In this document: positions 8,408-15,813 of the stretch, piece after piece
Numbering within the stretch: the first letter of the stretch is position 1
How the letters are laid out: each line of letters begins with the position of its first letter
Assembly (NCBI GenBank): GCA_965216255.1
Contig: OZ244148.1
Coordinates: 3,472,001-3,536,000 of the forward strand
DNA length: 64,000 nt
Direction: 5' to 3'
DNA from: G965216255 sp965216255
GTDB taxonomy: Bacteria > Bacteroidota > Rhodothermia > Rhodothermales > Bin80
Program-made: the position numbers and the translations under genes
The notes under the pieces: model-generated
What the model was told of the DNA's origin: nothing
The model's database searches: none
What the model saw: the letters and a program-made list of their open reading frames with translations, nothing else

Positions 8408-9751
8408 ATGGACTGGTTACGGCAATTCGTGAAGCGGAACCCACAGGAACGCCTCATAACGCTCTTACATCATGTCAATGTCGACTCCCTTCGGGCCGCA
8501 TTCTACGCGCTTAAGCGCGATGCGGCGGCGGGGGCAGACGGCGTGACGTGGCAGGAGTACGCGGATGGATTGGAAAACCGCTTGGTGGACCTATGCGACC
8601 GTGTGCACCGGGGAGCGTACCGAGCGACCCCCTCCCGGCGGGTATACATACCCAAGCCGGATGGAGGTGAACGACCGCTCGGTATCGCCGCACTGGAGGA
8701 CAAGGTCGTCCAGAAGGCGGTCGTGGAGTGCATCCTGACGCCCATTTATGAGGCGGAGTTTCACGGGTTTAGCTACGGGTTTCGGCCGGGGCGTGGCGCA
8801 CATGATGCGCTCGACGCTCTGGCCTACGTGATTGAGCGTCGGCAGGTCCGCTTCATCGTGGACGCCGACATCCGCAAGTTCTTCGACATGGTAGACCAGG
8901 ATTGGTTGATCCGATTCCTGGAGCATCGTATCGGAGATAAGCGAGTGATACGCCTGATCATCAAGTGGTTGAAGGCAGGGGTGATGGAGGGGCAGGTATG
9001 GCAGGAGAGTGAAAAGGGAACGCCGCAGGGTGCGGTGATCTCTCCGATTCTTGCCAATATCTACCTTCATTACGTGCTGGACTGCTGGTTTCAGGCGTGG
9101 CGTTCATCACAGAGGACGGTGGGAGAGGCATACATCATCCGCTATGCGGATGACTTCGTGGTGTGTTTCCAGCACAGATGGGAGGCACAACGTTTCCTGC
9201 AAGACCTGCAAGAGCGGCTCGATCATTTCGGGCTTAGTCTGCATCCAGGCAAGACACGATTGCTGGAGTTTGGGCGATTTGCAGATCACAACCGCAGGAG
9301 ACAGGGCGAACGCCGACCGGAGACGTTCGATTTTCTGGGCTTTACGCACTATTGCCGTAAGGACCGGAAGGGGCGCTTCGGAATAGGTCGCAAACCCATT
9401 GCCAAACGGATGTCCCGCTTTCTGAAGCGGGTGAAGGAAGGGTTGGTCCAACGAATGCACACGAGTGTGCATGAGACGGGTCGCTGGCTGGGTCAGGTGC
9501 TCAATGGGTGGCTGAATTACTATGCCGTTCCGACGAGCTATCCTTACTTACAGCGATGTTACCGCCGCCTTCGCTGGATATGGCTGAAAGTGCTACGGCG
9601 ACGATCCCAGAAGGATCAAACGTCGTGGGAGCGTATCGGCCTGTTAGCCACGAAGTATTGGCCGAAGCCGCATGTCCGTCACCCATGGCCGGACGCACGA
9701 TTTGCCGTCACGCGCGTCGGCGCAACCCAAGGGAGGAGCCGGGTGCATTAA
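8408..9751 (+). CDS. Group II intron reverse transcriptase/maturase
   Basis: I chose ATG 8408 (MDWLRQFVKR), giving about 447 aa. The frame is open further upstream to 8129, but that part is intron RNA domain sequence. The RT blocks run in order: AAGADGVTW, YIPKPDGGERPLGI, GFSYGFRPGRGAHDAL, DADIRKFFD, GTPQGAVISPILANIYL, the catalytic YADD box in IIRYADDFVV, then LHPGKTRLLEFG and FDFLGF. The maturase (X) domain follows (GWLNYYAVPTSYPYL and a basic stretch). No HNH endonuclease domain follows. The stop codon lies inside the intron's domain V. The protein assists splicing and reverse-transcribes the intron into DNA; it may also serve the ORF-less A introns in trans (inference). Confidence 0.93.
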   Translation: MDWLRQFVKRNPQERLITLLHHVNVDSLRAAFYALKRDAAAGADGVTWQEYADGLENRLVDLCDRVHRGAYRATPSRRVYIPKPDGGERPLGIAALEDKVVQKAVVECILTPIYEAEFHGFSYGFRPGRGAHDALDALAYVIERRQVRFIVDADIRKFFDMVDQDWLIRFLEHRIGDKRVIRLIIKWLKAGVMEGQVWQESEKGTPQGAVISPILANIYLHYVLDCWFQAWRSSQRTVGEAYIIRYADDFVVCFQHRWEAQRFLQDLQERLDHFGLSLHPGKTRLLEFGRFADHNRRRQGERRPETFDFLGFTHYCRKDRKGRFGIGRKPIAKRMSRFLKRVKEGLVQRMHTSVHETGRWLGQVLNGWLNYYAVPTSYPYLQRCYRRLRWIWLKVLRRRSQKDQTSWERIGLLATKYWPKPHVRHPWPDARFAVTRVGATQGRSRVH

Positions 9752-9767
9752 CGTGCATGCCCGGATC
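9736..9767 (+). ncRNA. Group II intron domain V, type E
   Basis: GAGCCGGG pairs with CCCGGATC, TGCA with TGCA, with a CG bulge. The RT stop codon TAA (9749-9751) falls in the terminal loop. Confidence 0.8.
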
Positions 9768-9872
9768 TGTGCGGGGGGCCCGGGGCAACCTGGGTCCCTA
9801 CCGCGATCCCGGAGCGAAAGCGACGGACAAGCCACCGGATCCTACGGCAGGTGCGCCTCCCGCCGACTCTAC

Positions 9873-10098
9873 GATCCGACGTCACTTGAACAAATAGCGT
9901 TTTCTCCAGTACCGCATCCGTCACGTCTTCAGGCAGCGGCCAGGTAAGTCCCGCCTGCGCTGCTCGATGCAGGTAATTGCAGATCGTAGTGTGACTTGGC
10001 CCAAGACAGCGTCCCATCTTGCGATACCTGAGTTTGGCCTGAAAAGAGAGCCGAAAAACATCGTGGAGTTTGCGCATGGAGATCCGGTTTGCAGGCAT
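9873..10098 (-). pseudogene. istA: IstA (IS21 transposase) remnant, N-terminal fragment
   Basis: From ATG 10098 the minus strand encodes MPANRISMRKLHDVFRLSF, then a helix-turn-helix region (GPSHTTICNYLHRAAQAGL) and WPLPEDVTDAVLEKTLF. This is the normal order at the start of IS21-family IstA proteins. The frame is cut after VTSD by group II intron D1, which lies on the opposite strand, and resumes at 2197. No istB is present. Confidence 0.78.
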
Positions 10099-10337
10099 CG
10101 AAATCCTCTGTGATGATGAACGAGGATGTCGATGCCCTGGGGGACAGGAAATCTCCAGCGTTGCCCAGACAGAACAATCGAGCATTTCAACCACGAGTGG
10201 CCTGCCATTCCGGCAGGCCCGCAAAGAGTGGACACCTTGTGCTGGAATGCGCGTAAAGCATGGACCGGAATTGGCGGAAACCTTCAAATGGAATCAATGG
10301 AAATCTTGCCGTGGAATACGCAGTTGTCGTTTCCAGG
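10099..10337. other. Spacer between istA remnant and DJ-1-like gene
   Basis: I see no gene here. The minus-strand frame of istA stays open upstream to about 10287, but the extension has no recognisable IstA sequence. An IS21 left end may lie here, but I could not identify it. Confidence 0.3.
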
Positions 10338-11060
10338 TCATCGCGGGGCCGGGACCACGCGGTGCGGTATCCTGGAGAGCTGCCAGTCCAGCACCAGTCC
10401 CGCCGCCGTCTCACGGGCGTGGCTTGCGCCGTAAAGTCTCTCTAGGAGATACAGGGCGGGCTCGTAGCTCAGTGCCCCGCCGACAGACGTAATGAACTTG
10501 CCATCCACGACAAAGTTAACGTCGTACGCCACGTGCACCTCCGAAAACATTTCTCTGAGGCGGTCACGGTCCGCGGGGAAGGTGGTCGCTTCTCGCCCGT
10601 CCAAGGCTCCTGTTGCCGCAAGGGAGAAGGCTCCGTCACAGACAGTGATGACGTATCTGGACCGCGCGATGGCGCGGCTCAGCCACTGCATAAAGGCTGC
10701 GTCTTCCAGATCGCGGTCCATGCTGCCACCCGTACTCGGAATTACGAGAATATCGATCGGTGGGGCGTCTTCAAATGAATAGTGGGGCGTAATGTGGATG
10801 CCTTCAAACGTCGTAATCGATTCTCCTGTGGCAGAGACGACAAAGGGCTGGATGTAGTTGAGAGAATCACGAAAGACCGAATGCTGCAATATGTCGTACG
10901 GCGCCATGAGTTCAGAATTGTAGACGCCTTCAAGAGCTACGAAGCCGGCCGTGAGTATACCCCGTGGTGCTTCCGGCTCCGGTTCAGACCTGGTGCATCC
11001 GGCGACCAACGATGCGGCGCATACGATGAACGAAAGCGACGGGATGGCCCGCGCAGTCAT
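10338..11060 (-). CDS. DJ-1/PfpI-family lipoprotein
   Basis: From ATG 11060 the protein has a lipoprotein signal peptide (MTARAIPSLSF...LVAGC, lipid-modified Cys at about residue 22), so it is probably membrane-anchored outside the cytoplasm. The rest is a class I glutamine-amidotransferase-like fold of the DJ-1/PfpI group: GILTAGFVALEGVYNSEL and a nucleophile elbow with Cys in VITVCDGAFSLAATGALDG. The following ATTFPADRDRL and VVDGKFITSVGG match the amidase-like N-terminal domain of GlxA-type AraC regulators. No DNA-binding domain is attached. A longer frame from ATG 11096 exists, but the lipobox favours the shorter start. Substrate unknown. Confidence 0.8.
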   Translation of the reverse strand: MTARAIPSLSFIVCAASLVAGCTRSEPEPEAPRGILTAGFVALEGVYNSELMAPYDILQHSVFRDSLNYIQPFVVSATGESITTFEGIHITPHYSFEDAPPIDILVIPSTGGSMDRDLEDAAFMQWLSRAIARSRYVITVCDGAFSLAATGALDGREATTFPADRDRLREMFSEVHVAYDVNFVVDGKFITSVGGALSYEPALYLLERLYGASHARETAAGLVLDWQLSRIPHRVVPAPR

Positions 11061-11100
11061 TGTCGCGCGTTCAATTGTCCTTCGGGGCTGACACACGGGC

Positions 11101-11220
11101 CTAGCCCTTGTCCTCGGATCCCTTTTGCTCGCTGCGTGGCGACGTGAACAGGGAGATGGCCGAAAGGGCGGCGCCCGTTGCCACTACGGCAATAAGGGCG
11201 GCTTTCAGTAATTTTATCAT
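11101..11220 (-). CDS. Possible small membrane peptide, 39 aa
   Basis: ATG 11220 to TAG 11101 encodes 39 residues. A basic start (MIKLLKAALI) leads into one hydrophobic segment of about 20 residues (ALIAVVATGAALSAISLF), then a short hydrophilic charged tail. This is the profile of a single-pass small membrane protein or signal-anchored peptide. It is 40 bp upstream of the DJ-1-like lipoprotein on the same strand and could be co-transcribed. There is no clear Shine-Dalgarno, which is common in Bacteroidota. I do not recognise a family; it may be chance. Confidence 0.4.
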   Translation of the reverse strand: MIKLLKAALIAVVATGAALSAISLFTSPRSEQKGSEDKG

Positions 11221-11370
11221 GGCTGCAACATTTTTTCGTGTGCTGAACGGTATAACGCAACTCCCTGCCGCGGAGTTCGTGTTTAGCCCCGCTCCCGGAG
11301 TGCCACGTGGTAACGACTCTTGGCCATATGACGTAGATTTGCGGCGGCGATGCTGACAAACAATGAGGTC

Positions 11371-14300
11371 ATGCTACACTCCCGTTTTCAACTACTGATC
11401 CTGGTGTGCTTCGCGGCGGGCTGTACCCGTGGACTGCCAAGCGAGGCTTCAGAGGACTACGAAGAGATAGTCTCCGCGTTTTATTCCGGCGTTTCCGCCA
11501 TGGAGGTTGGAGAAGACATGCGGGCGGAAGCAAAGCTGCGCCGTGTAACGGAGCTTGCGCCGGGTGAACCGTCGGCGTGGGCAAACCTCGCGCTTATGGC
11601 ACTGCGCCGCAATGAGTTCGAGGTGGCGGCGGCACATCTGGCAAGGGCGCGGTCACTTGCCGAAACCAATGCGCAGATCCTGTACCTGTCGGGCCTTCTG
11701 GAGTTTCTGGAAGGTCGCCATGCGGAAGCGTCTGCGTTCCTGCATGGTGCCGTTGCAAGCGATTCAACACACGTCAGAGCCATCTACGTCCTGTTAACGG
11801 AACTGGAATCAAGTGATCCGGACCTCGTTGCACTTCTAGCTGCAGCGGAGCCCGACAATCTGGCGGTACTATTGGAACTGGCGCGACGTGCAGCGACAAG
11901 CGGAACCGCAGAAGCGCTTGCAGGCGTTGTGGGTCGGCTTTCAGGACTTGGGGCCGCGTGGAATGAGGAAGCCATAGCCCAGCTTGCGGCAGTAGAGGAG
12001 GCGCTCGGCTCGGGCGACCTACAAGCGACCTCGACCCAACTGTCCTTCCTGCGGAATGTACTGCTAAGCGAACATACCTTTCGGCGGGACCTCGCCCGGC
12101 TGCGCTCTCCCGCGGAAATCGTTGCAGAACCCGTTACCGGTTTCCTTCGCCTCGAAAGGCCCCGGCCATCTGCCGCGCCGGCGGATGACTCGCTGGAATT
12201 TTTTCTGGAACGGCTGCTGCCGGAGGCTTCGGCTTCGAAGGCGTGGATATCTGCGGTACCGCTTGGAGACGCTGCCCTTCCTGCCCTTTTCTTTGCGGAT
12301 GGCCGTGAATTGCGCACGCTTCGCGAAGAGTCGTGGCCCTTTCCGGGTCCGGCTGCTCCTGGACCCCATGCCGTGGCGGCCGTGGACTACAACTATGATT
12401 TCCGGACAGACCTAGTCCTTGCGGGTTCCGGTGGATTGCGGCTGCTCGCGCAGGACTCCTCGGAAGCGTTCGTAGACGTAACTGCGTCGCTGGGCTTGGG
12501 GCCGGATGTAGTTGGGGACTCCTACACCGGCGTTTGGGCAGCGGACCTGGACCTGGAAGGAGACATCGATCTTGTGCTGGCGGCCGCTGGCGGCGGCGTG
12601 CGTACGCTAGGCAACAATGGCGACGGCACGTTTACCCCAAACGATGCTTTCGCCGGCATGCCAGCGGCGCAAAGCTTCGTGTGGGCGGACCTGGACTCGG
12701 ATGGAGATCCCGACGCCGTCTTTCTGGACACGGCAGGGCGCCTTCATGCGAAAACAAACCTGCGGCAGGGTCGATTTGGCTCCTGGGATTTGCCGTCCAA
12801 TCTTATTCCGGCGCGAGATATCTCCGCTACCGACAGCAACAGCGATGGGGTCATAGATCTTTTGGTGCTAGGGGAGGATGGTATTGTTGTTCGGCTTACG
12901 CACAGTGTCAATACGTGGAACGTGGAGGAAATCGCGGCCGGAATCGGTCACTTGGAAGCCCCGGTGAGACTACTGCGCGCGGACCTGGACAATAACGGGG
13001 GCTTCGATCTCCTCGTCTCTGGACGTGACGGCGCGCGCGTGTGGCTGCAGCAGGAAGACTACACTTTCAAACTGCTTCCTGCCAGGATCGACGCACAGGT
13101 ATTTGCGCTTGCCGCCGTTCGCCAGGCCGGATTCCTGGATCTCGTTGGCCTTGACAGCGAGGGGCAGCCCGTGCTCGTGAGGGTATTGCCCACGCGCGGT
13201 TACTTCTGGAAGCAGCTGCACCCTCGCGCCGCACAGGCCGTGGGAGACCAGCGCATTAATTCATTCGGAATTGGTGGAGAGGTGGAGCTAAGAGCAGGCC
13301 TGCTGTACCAGAAGCAGCCCATCACGGAGCCCGTGCTGCATTTCGGGCTGGGAGATAATCCCCTTGCAGACGTAGTGCGCATCACCTGGCCGAATGGCTC
13401 GGTACAGGCAGAATTCGAATTGCTCTCGGATCAGGTGATCTCGGCCCAGCAGCGCCTCAAGGGTTCCTGCCCGTGGCTCTTTGCCTTTGACGGCGAGGCC
13501 ATGCAGTTCGTGACCGACTTTATCTGGCGTTCTCCGCTTGGATTGCGCATCAACGCGCAAGAGACGGCCGGCATCATGACGACCGAGGACTGGGTCAAGA
13601 TTGGGGGAGATCAGATGGAAGCACGCGGCGGCCAGTACGACGTTCGTATCACGGCGGAGCTATGGGAGACGCATTTTTTCGATCACGTCAGTCTTATGGT
13701 GGTGGATCACCCTCCCGGAACGGAAGTCTTTGTGGACGAGCGGTTTGCCTTCCCGCCTCCGGAACTTGCAGTGCATGTCACGGAAGCCTTGCAGCCGGTC
13801 GTGGGTGCATGGGACGACCAGGGACGGGACGTTTCAGCTGTGGTACGGGAACGCGATGGGCAATACCTCGATTTCTTTGGACGAGGCCGGTACCAGGGCA
13901 TAACGCGCGACCACTACATTGAAATTGCATTGGACGGCCAGTTGCCGGAGGCGTCTTGGCTGGTGGCCAGTGGATGGATTAGGCCAACGGACAGCTCCAT
14001 CAACGTAGCCATCAGCCAGGGATCGCAAGTGGCGCCGCGGGGACTGCGCCTGGAGGTGTTGAATGGCGACGGTACGTGGATCGTAGCGCATGAGAACCTC
14101 GGCTTCCCTGCCGGAAAGGCCAAGACCATTTTGATTGACCTGGAGGGCGTCATTGCCGAGGGTGGGCCCCGCCGGTTACGGCTACATACAAACCTGGAGA
14201 TCTACTGGGATGCGCTCGCGCAGGCCCCAAAGGCCTCCGGCGCCCTCGTTCAAACACAGCGCCTTGCTGCGGAATCAGCAGACCTGCGGTATCGGGGTTA

Positions 14301-14751
14301 CTCGGTGGTCAGTGAGGCAAACAGGTCATCGCCGGAACTGCCCGACTACCAGGATCTCGCGGGCACGGTGCCGGTTTGGCGCGACCTAATCGGTTATTAT
14401 ACCCGCTTTGGCGACGTGCAGGAGTTGCTGGCAGAAGTGGACGATCGTTACGTTATCATGAACGCAGGCGACGAAATGCAGCTCCTGTTTGCGGCCCCGC
14501 CATCGCCGCCTGAATCATGGCGGCGGGATTATGTGCTTATCGGAGACGGCTGGGTCAAGGACGGTGACTACAATACCACTTTCTCCAACACCGTGCGCCC
14601 CCTGCCGTCCCACGATCGGCCCGAGTATACCCAGCCGCCTGGAAGCTTGTGGGATGACCCGGTTTTTCAGCGCCATTCCCGGGATTGGCAGGAGTACCAC
14701 ACGAGATACATTACGCCCGAGCGCTTCGCGCGGGGCTTAGTACTGCGCTAG
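11371..14751 (+). CDS. TPR / VCBS (FG-GAP) / ASPIC-UnbV lipoprotein of the CRTAC1-like type
   Basis: The start at 11371 gives a lipoprotein signal (MLHSRFQLLILVCFAAGC); an upstream ATG at 11350 is possible. Order of parts: TPR-like helices (about residues 30-180, e.g. EAKLRRVTELAPGEPSAWANLA), then FG-GAP/VCBS blades with Asp-rich loops (ADLDLEGDIDLVLAA, ADLDSDGDPDAVFLD, ATDSNSDGVIDLLVL). An ASPIC/UnbV segment follows (GGEVELRAGLLYQ ... LHFGLGDNPLADVVRITWPNG), then a 430-residue C-terminal part starting GSCPWLFAFDGEAMQFVTDF. About 1,126 aa. It probably acts on the outer membrane or in the periplasm in binding; no enzymatic residues are recognised. Convergent with the TonB gene, with 1 bp between the stop codons. 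Confidence 0.85.
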   Translation: MLHSRFQLLILVCFAAGCTRGLPSEASEDYEEIVSAFYSGVSAMEVGEDMRAEAKLRRVTELAPGEPSAWANLALMALRRNEFEVAAAHLARARSLAETNAQILYLSGLLEFLEGRHAEASAFLHGAVASDSTHVRAIYVLLTELESSDPDLVALLAAAEPDNLAVLLELARRAATSGTAEALAGVVGRLSGLGAAWNEEAIAQLAAVEEALGSGDLQATSTQLSFLRNVLLSEHTFRRDLARLRSPAEIVAEPVTGFLRLERPRPSAAPADDSLEFFLERLLPEASASKAWISAVPLGDAALPALFFADGRELRTLREESWPFPGPAAPGPHAVAAVDYNYDFRTDLVLAGSGGLRLLAQDSSEAFVDVTASLGLGPDVVGDSYTGVWAADLDLEGDIDLVLAAAGGGVRTLGNNGDGTFTPNDAFAGMPAAQSFVWADLDSDGDPDAVFLDTAGRLHAKTNLRQGRFGSWDLPSNLIPARDISATDSNSDGVIDLLVLGEDGIVVRLTHSVNTWNVEEIAAGIGHLEAPVRLLRADLDNNGGFDLLVSGRDGARVWLQQEDYTFKLLPARIDAQVFALAAVRQAGFLDLVGLDSEGQPVLVRVLPTRGYFWKQLHPRAAQAVGDQRINSFGIGGEVELRAGLLYQKQPITEPVLHFGLGDNPLADVVRITWPNGSVQAEFELLSDQVISAQQRLKGSCPWLFAFDGEAMQFVTDFIWRSPLGLRINAQETAGIMTTEDWVKIGGDQMEARGGQYDVRITAELWETHFFDHVSLMVVDHPPGTEVFVDERFAFPPPELAVHVTEALQPVVGAWDDQGRDVSAVVRERDGQYLDFFGRGRYQGITRDHYIEIALDGQLPEASWLVASGWIRPTDSSINVAISQGSQVAPRGLRLEVLNGDGTWIVAHENLGFPAGKAKTILIDLEGVIAEGGPRRLRLHTNLEIYWDALAQAPKASGALVQTQRLAAESADLRYRGYSVVSEANRSSPELPDYQDLAGTVPVWRDLIGYYTRFGDVQELLAEVDDRYVIMNAGDEMQLLFAAPPSPPESWRRDYVLIGDGWVKDGDYNTTFSNTVRPLPSHDRPEYTQPPGSLWDDPVFQRHSRDWQEYHTRYITPERFARGLVLR

Positions 14752-14752
14752 G

Positions 14753-15535
14753 CTACAGGATTCTGAGCACAAAGCGGACCGGAATGGCCACTTGAACGAG
14801 TACCGGTCGGCCACGCTGCCGCCCGGGTGTGAATCGCTGTTCAAGGACCGCGTCGATGGCGGCCTGGTCAAGCAGTTCATGGGCTGACTTGATGACAGTC
14901 GGCTGTGATGGATTGCCCTCCCGATCCACGATAACACGTATAACCGACGTGCCTTCAATCCCGGCACGCTGCGCCAGTTTCGGGTAGACCAGATCTGCCA
15001 CAAGCGCGGGCATCCCACCGACCATGGTGGGCATTTCCTCAACAACAACAAATATTTCGTCGGAATCGTCCTCTGGCTCCACTTCTGCCGGTGGCGGAGG
15101 CAGGGAGGGTACTCCTAGGTCGATATCCAGTGACGCGTCCAGCAGCAAAGGATCGTCTTCCAGGATTTCGTCGTTTGGTACCTCCACGGGGATTGGCGGC
15201 CTTGGCGGTGGCGGCGGTTTGAGAATCTGCCTGGTCTGAATGATGTCCTGAATGCTCAAGAGCTCCTGGGGTGGTGCGGCCATAGGTGCGCCATCTCCAA
15301 GCTGGAAATTCAAATTGAAGGCCGCCACGAGGATGAGGAGGGCCAGAACGAAGCAGCCCTGAACGTATACGCCATATTTCCCTCGCTCGGCGCGGAACCG
15401 GCGGGCACGCTCCGAAAAGCGGCCACGAAGTACACTAGGACTTATGGAAGCCCCTTCGGGGAGGCGGGTAGCCCTGTAACGGTATGCTGATGCGTGGCTT
15501 TGAAGAAACTGGCCAATGAGAAAGTGTCGTGCCAT
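14753..15535 (-). CDS. tonB: TonB-family energy transducer
   Basis: This 260-aa inner-membrane protein has a basic cytoplasmic N-terminus of about 55 residues, one transmembrane helix (VYVQGCFVLALLILVAAF) and a periplasmic proline-rich spacer (LKPPPPPRPPIPVEVP). It ends with a TonB C-terminal domain (YPKLAQRAGIEGTSVIRVIV ... LDQAAIDAVLEQRFTPGRQ). In the TonB family this domain contacts TonB boxes of outer-membrane receptors and delivers proton-motive-force energy from ExbBD, which are not in the window. The cytoplasmic extension is longer than in E. coli TonB but usual for Bacteroidota-type proteins. It may serve the receptor-like protein at the left edge (inference). Confidence 0.9.
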   Translation of the reverse strand: MARHFLIGQFLQSHASAYRYRATRLPEGASISPSVLRGRFSERARRFRAERGKYGVYVQGCFVLALLILVAAFNLNFQLGDGAPMAAPPQELLSIQDIIQTRQILKPPPPPRPPIPVEVPNDEILEDDPLLLDASLDIDLGVPSLPPPPAEVEPEDDSDEIFVVVEEMPTMVGGMPALVADLVYPKLAQRAGIEGTSVIRVIVDREGNPSQPTVIKSAHELLDQAAIDAVLEQRFTPGRQRGRPVLVQVAIPVRFVLRIL

Positions 15536-15813
15536 GGGTAATGCTTTAGTTCAATTGCCTCGGTAATGGAGGCCTATACGGATAATTCCCGGCGCGGGAT
15601 GCACGTGCAATGATTTGGTATTGGCTATATCAACAAGAATCCTTGCATGGACGACAGCCGACGACGCAACGGCCTGGCCGTCTGGAGGCCATGGAGGCGC
15701 CATACTTGTCTCCCGCAATGGGTTTCCGACGACTCTTGCGCACACGGGCCCGTTTCTGAAGTGCAGGATGCGTTATGGTATGTGGCGAACAATTGGGTCG
15801 GTGTTCGGGTCAA

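Larger units (their letters stand above)
7885..9807 (+). mobile_element. Group II intron E (1,923 bp), reverse-transcriptase-encoding, inserted in domain VI of D1
   Basis: E starts GTGCGCCAGGCGAACTGG and ends CTACCGCGAT. Its left flank CTGAGG and right flank CCCGGAGCG correspond to the empty site in D2. E is the only member of the nest with a full RT gene, and its first 500 bp and its 3' end are clearly homologous to intron A. Candidate EBS1 CCTCAG (8070-8075) lies at the same distance from the intron start as in A and pairs perfectly with the six bases before the insertion (CTGAGG, 7879-7884). Domain V is at 9736-9767. It is probably the autonomous relative of the A introns. Confidence 0.9.
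2198..9872 (+). mobile_element. Nested group II intron array, outermost intron D1 (878 bp of its own sequence, 7,675 bp with inserts)
   Basis: D1 begins GTGCGCCGTGATAAGG and ends GCCGACTCTAC, as group II introns do (GUGYG start, AY end). Its own sequence is in four pieces: 2198-2300 (103 bp), 3630-3857 (228), 7403-7884 (482) and 9808-9872 (65). A second copy, D2 (4351-6566), has 103, 228 and 547 (482+65) bp pieces, which proves the boundaries. The inserts are A1 (with B1), A2 (with D2 and B2) and E. All nine element lengths sum exactly to 7,675 bp. Domain V is at 7808-7840. The DVI stem pairs GGCGGGAGG near 7850 with CCTCCCGCC at 9858-9866. No reverse transcriptase gene is visible in D itself. 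The host site is the istA remnant, in antisense orientation. Confidence 0.88.

Noticed and set aside
8408..9751. Reverse transcriptase as part of a diversity-generating retroelement or retron acting on the Calx-beta genes
   Set aside because: The RT has group II maturase features and sits inside a complete intron with domains V and VI; there is no template/variable repeat pair with adenine-biased changes near the Calx-beta genes, and no msr/msd-like structure.
10099..10287. N-terminal extension of the istA frame
   Set aside because: The extension has no similarity to IstA that I can see; the family-like sequence begins at MPANRISMRKL (ATG 10098).
15536..15813. Short overlapping frames between tonB and the DUF4159 gene
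   Set aside because: No signal peptide, motif or convincing start; most likely the promoter region of the DUF4159-glyA genes.
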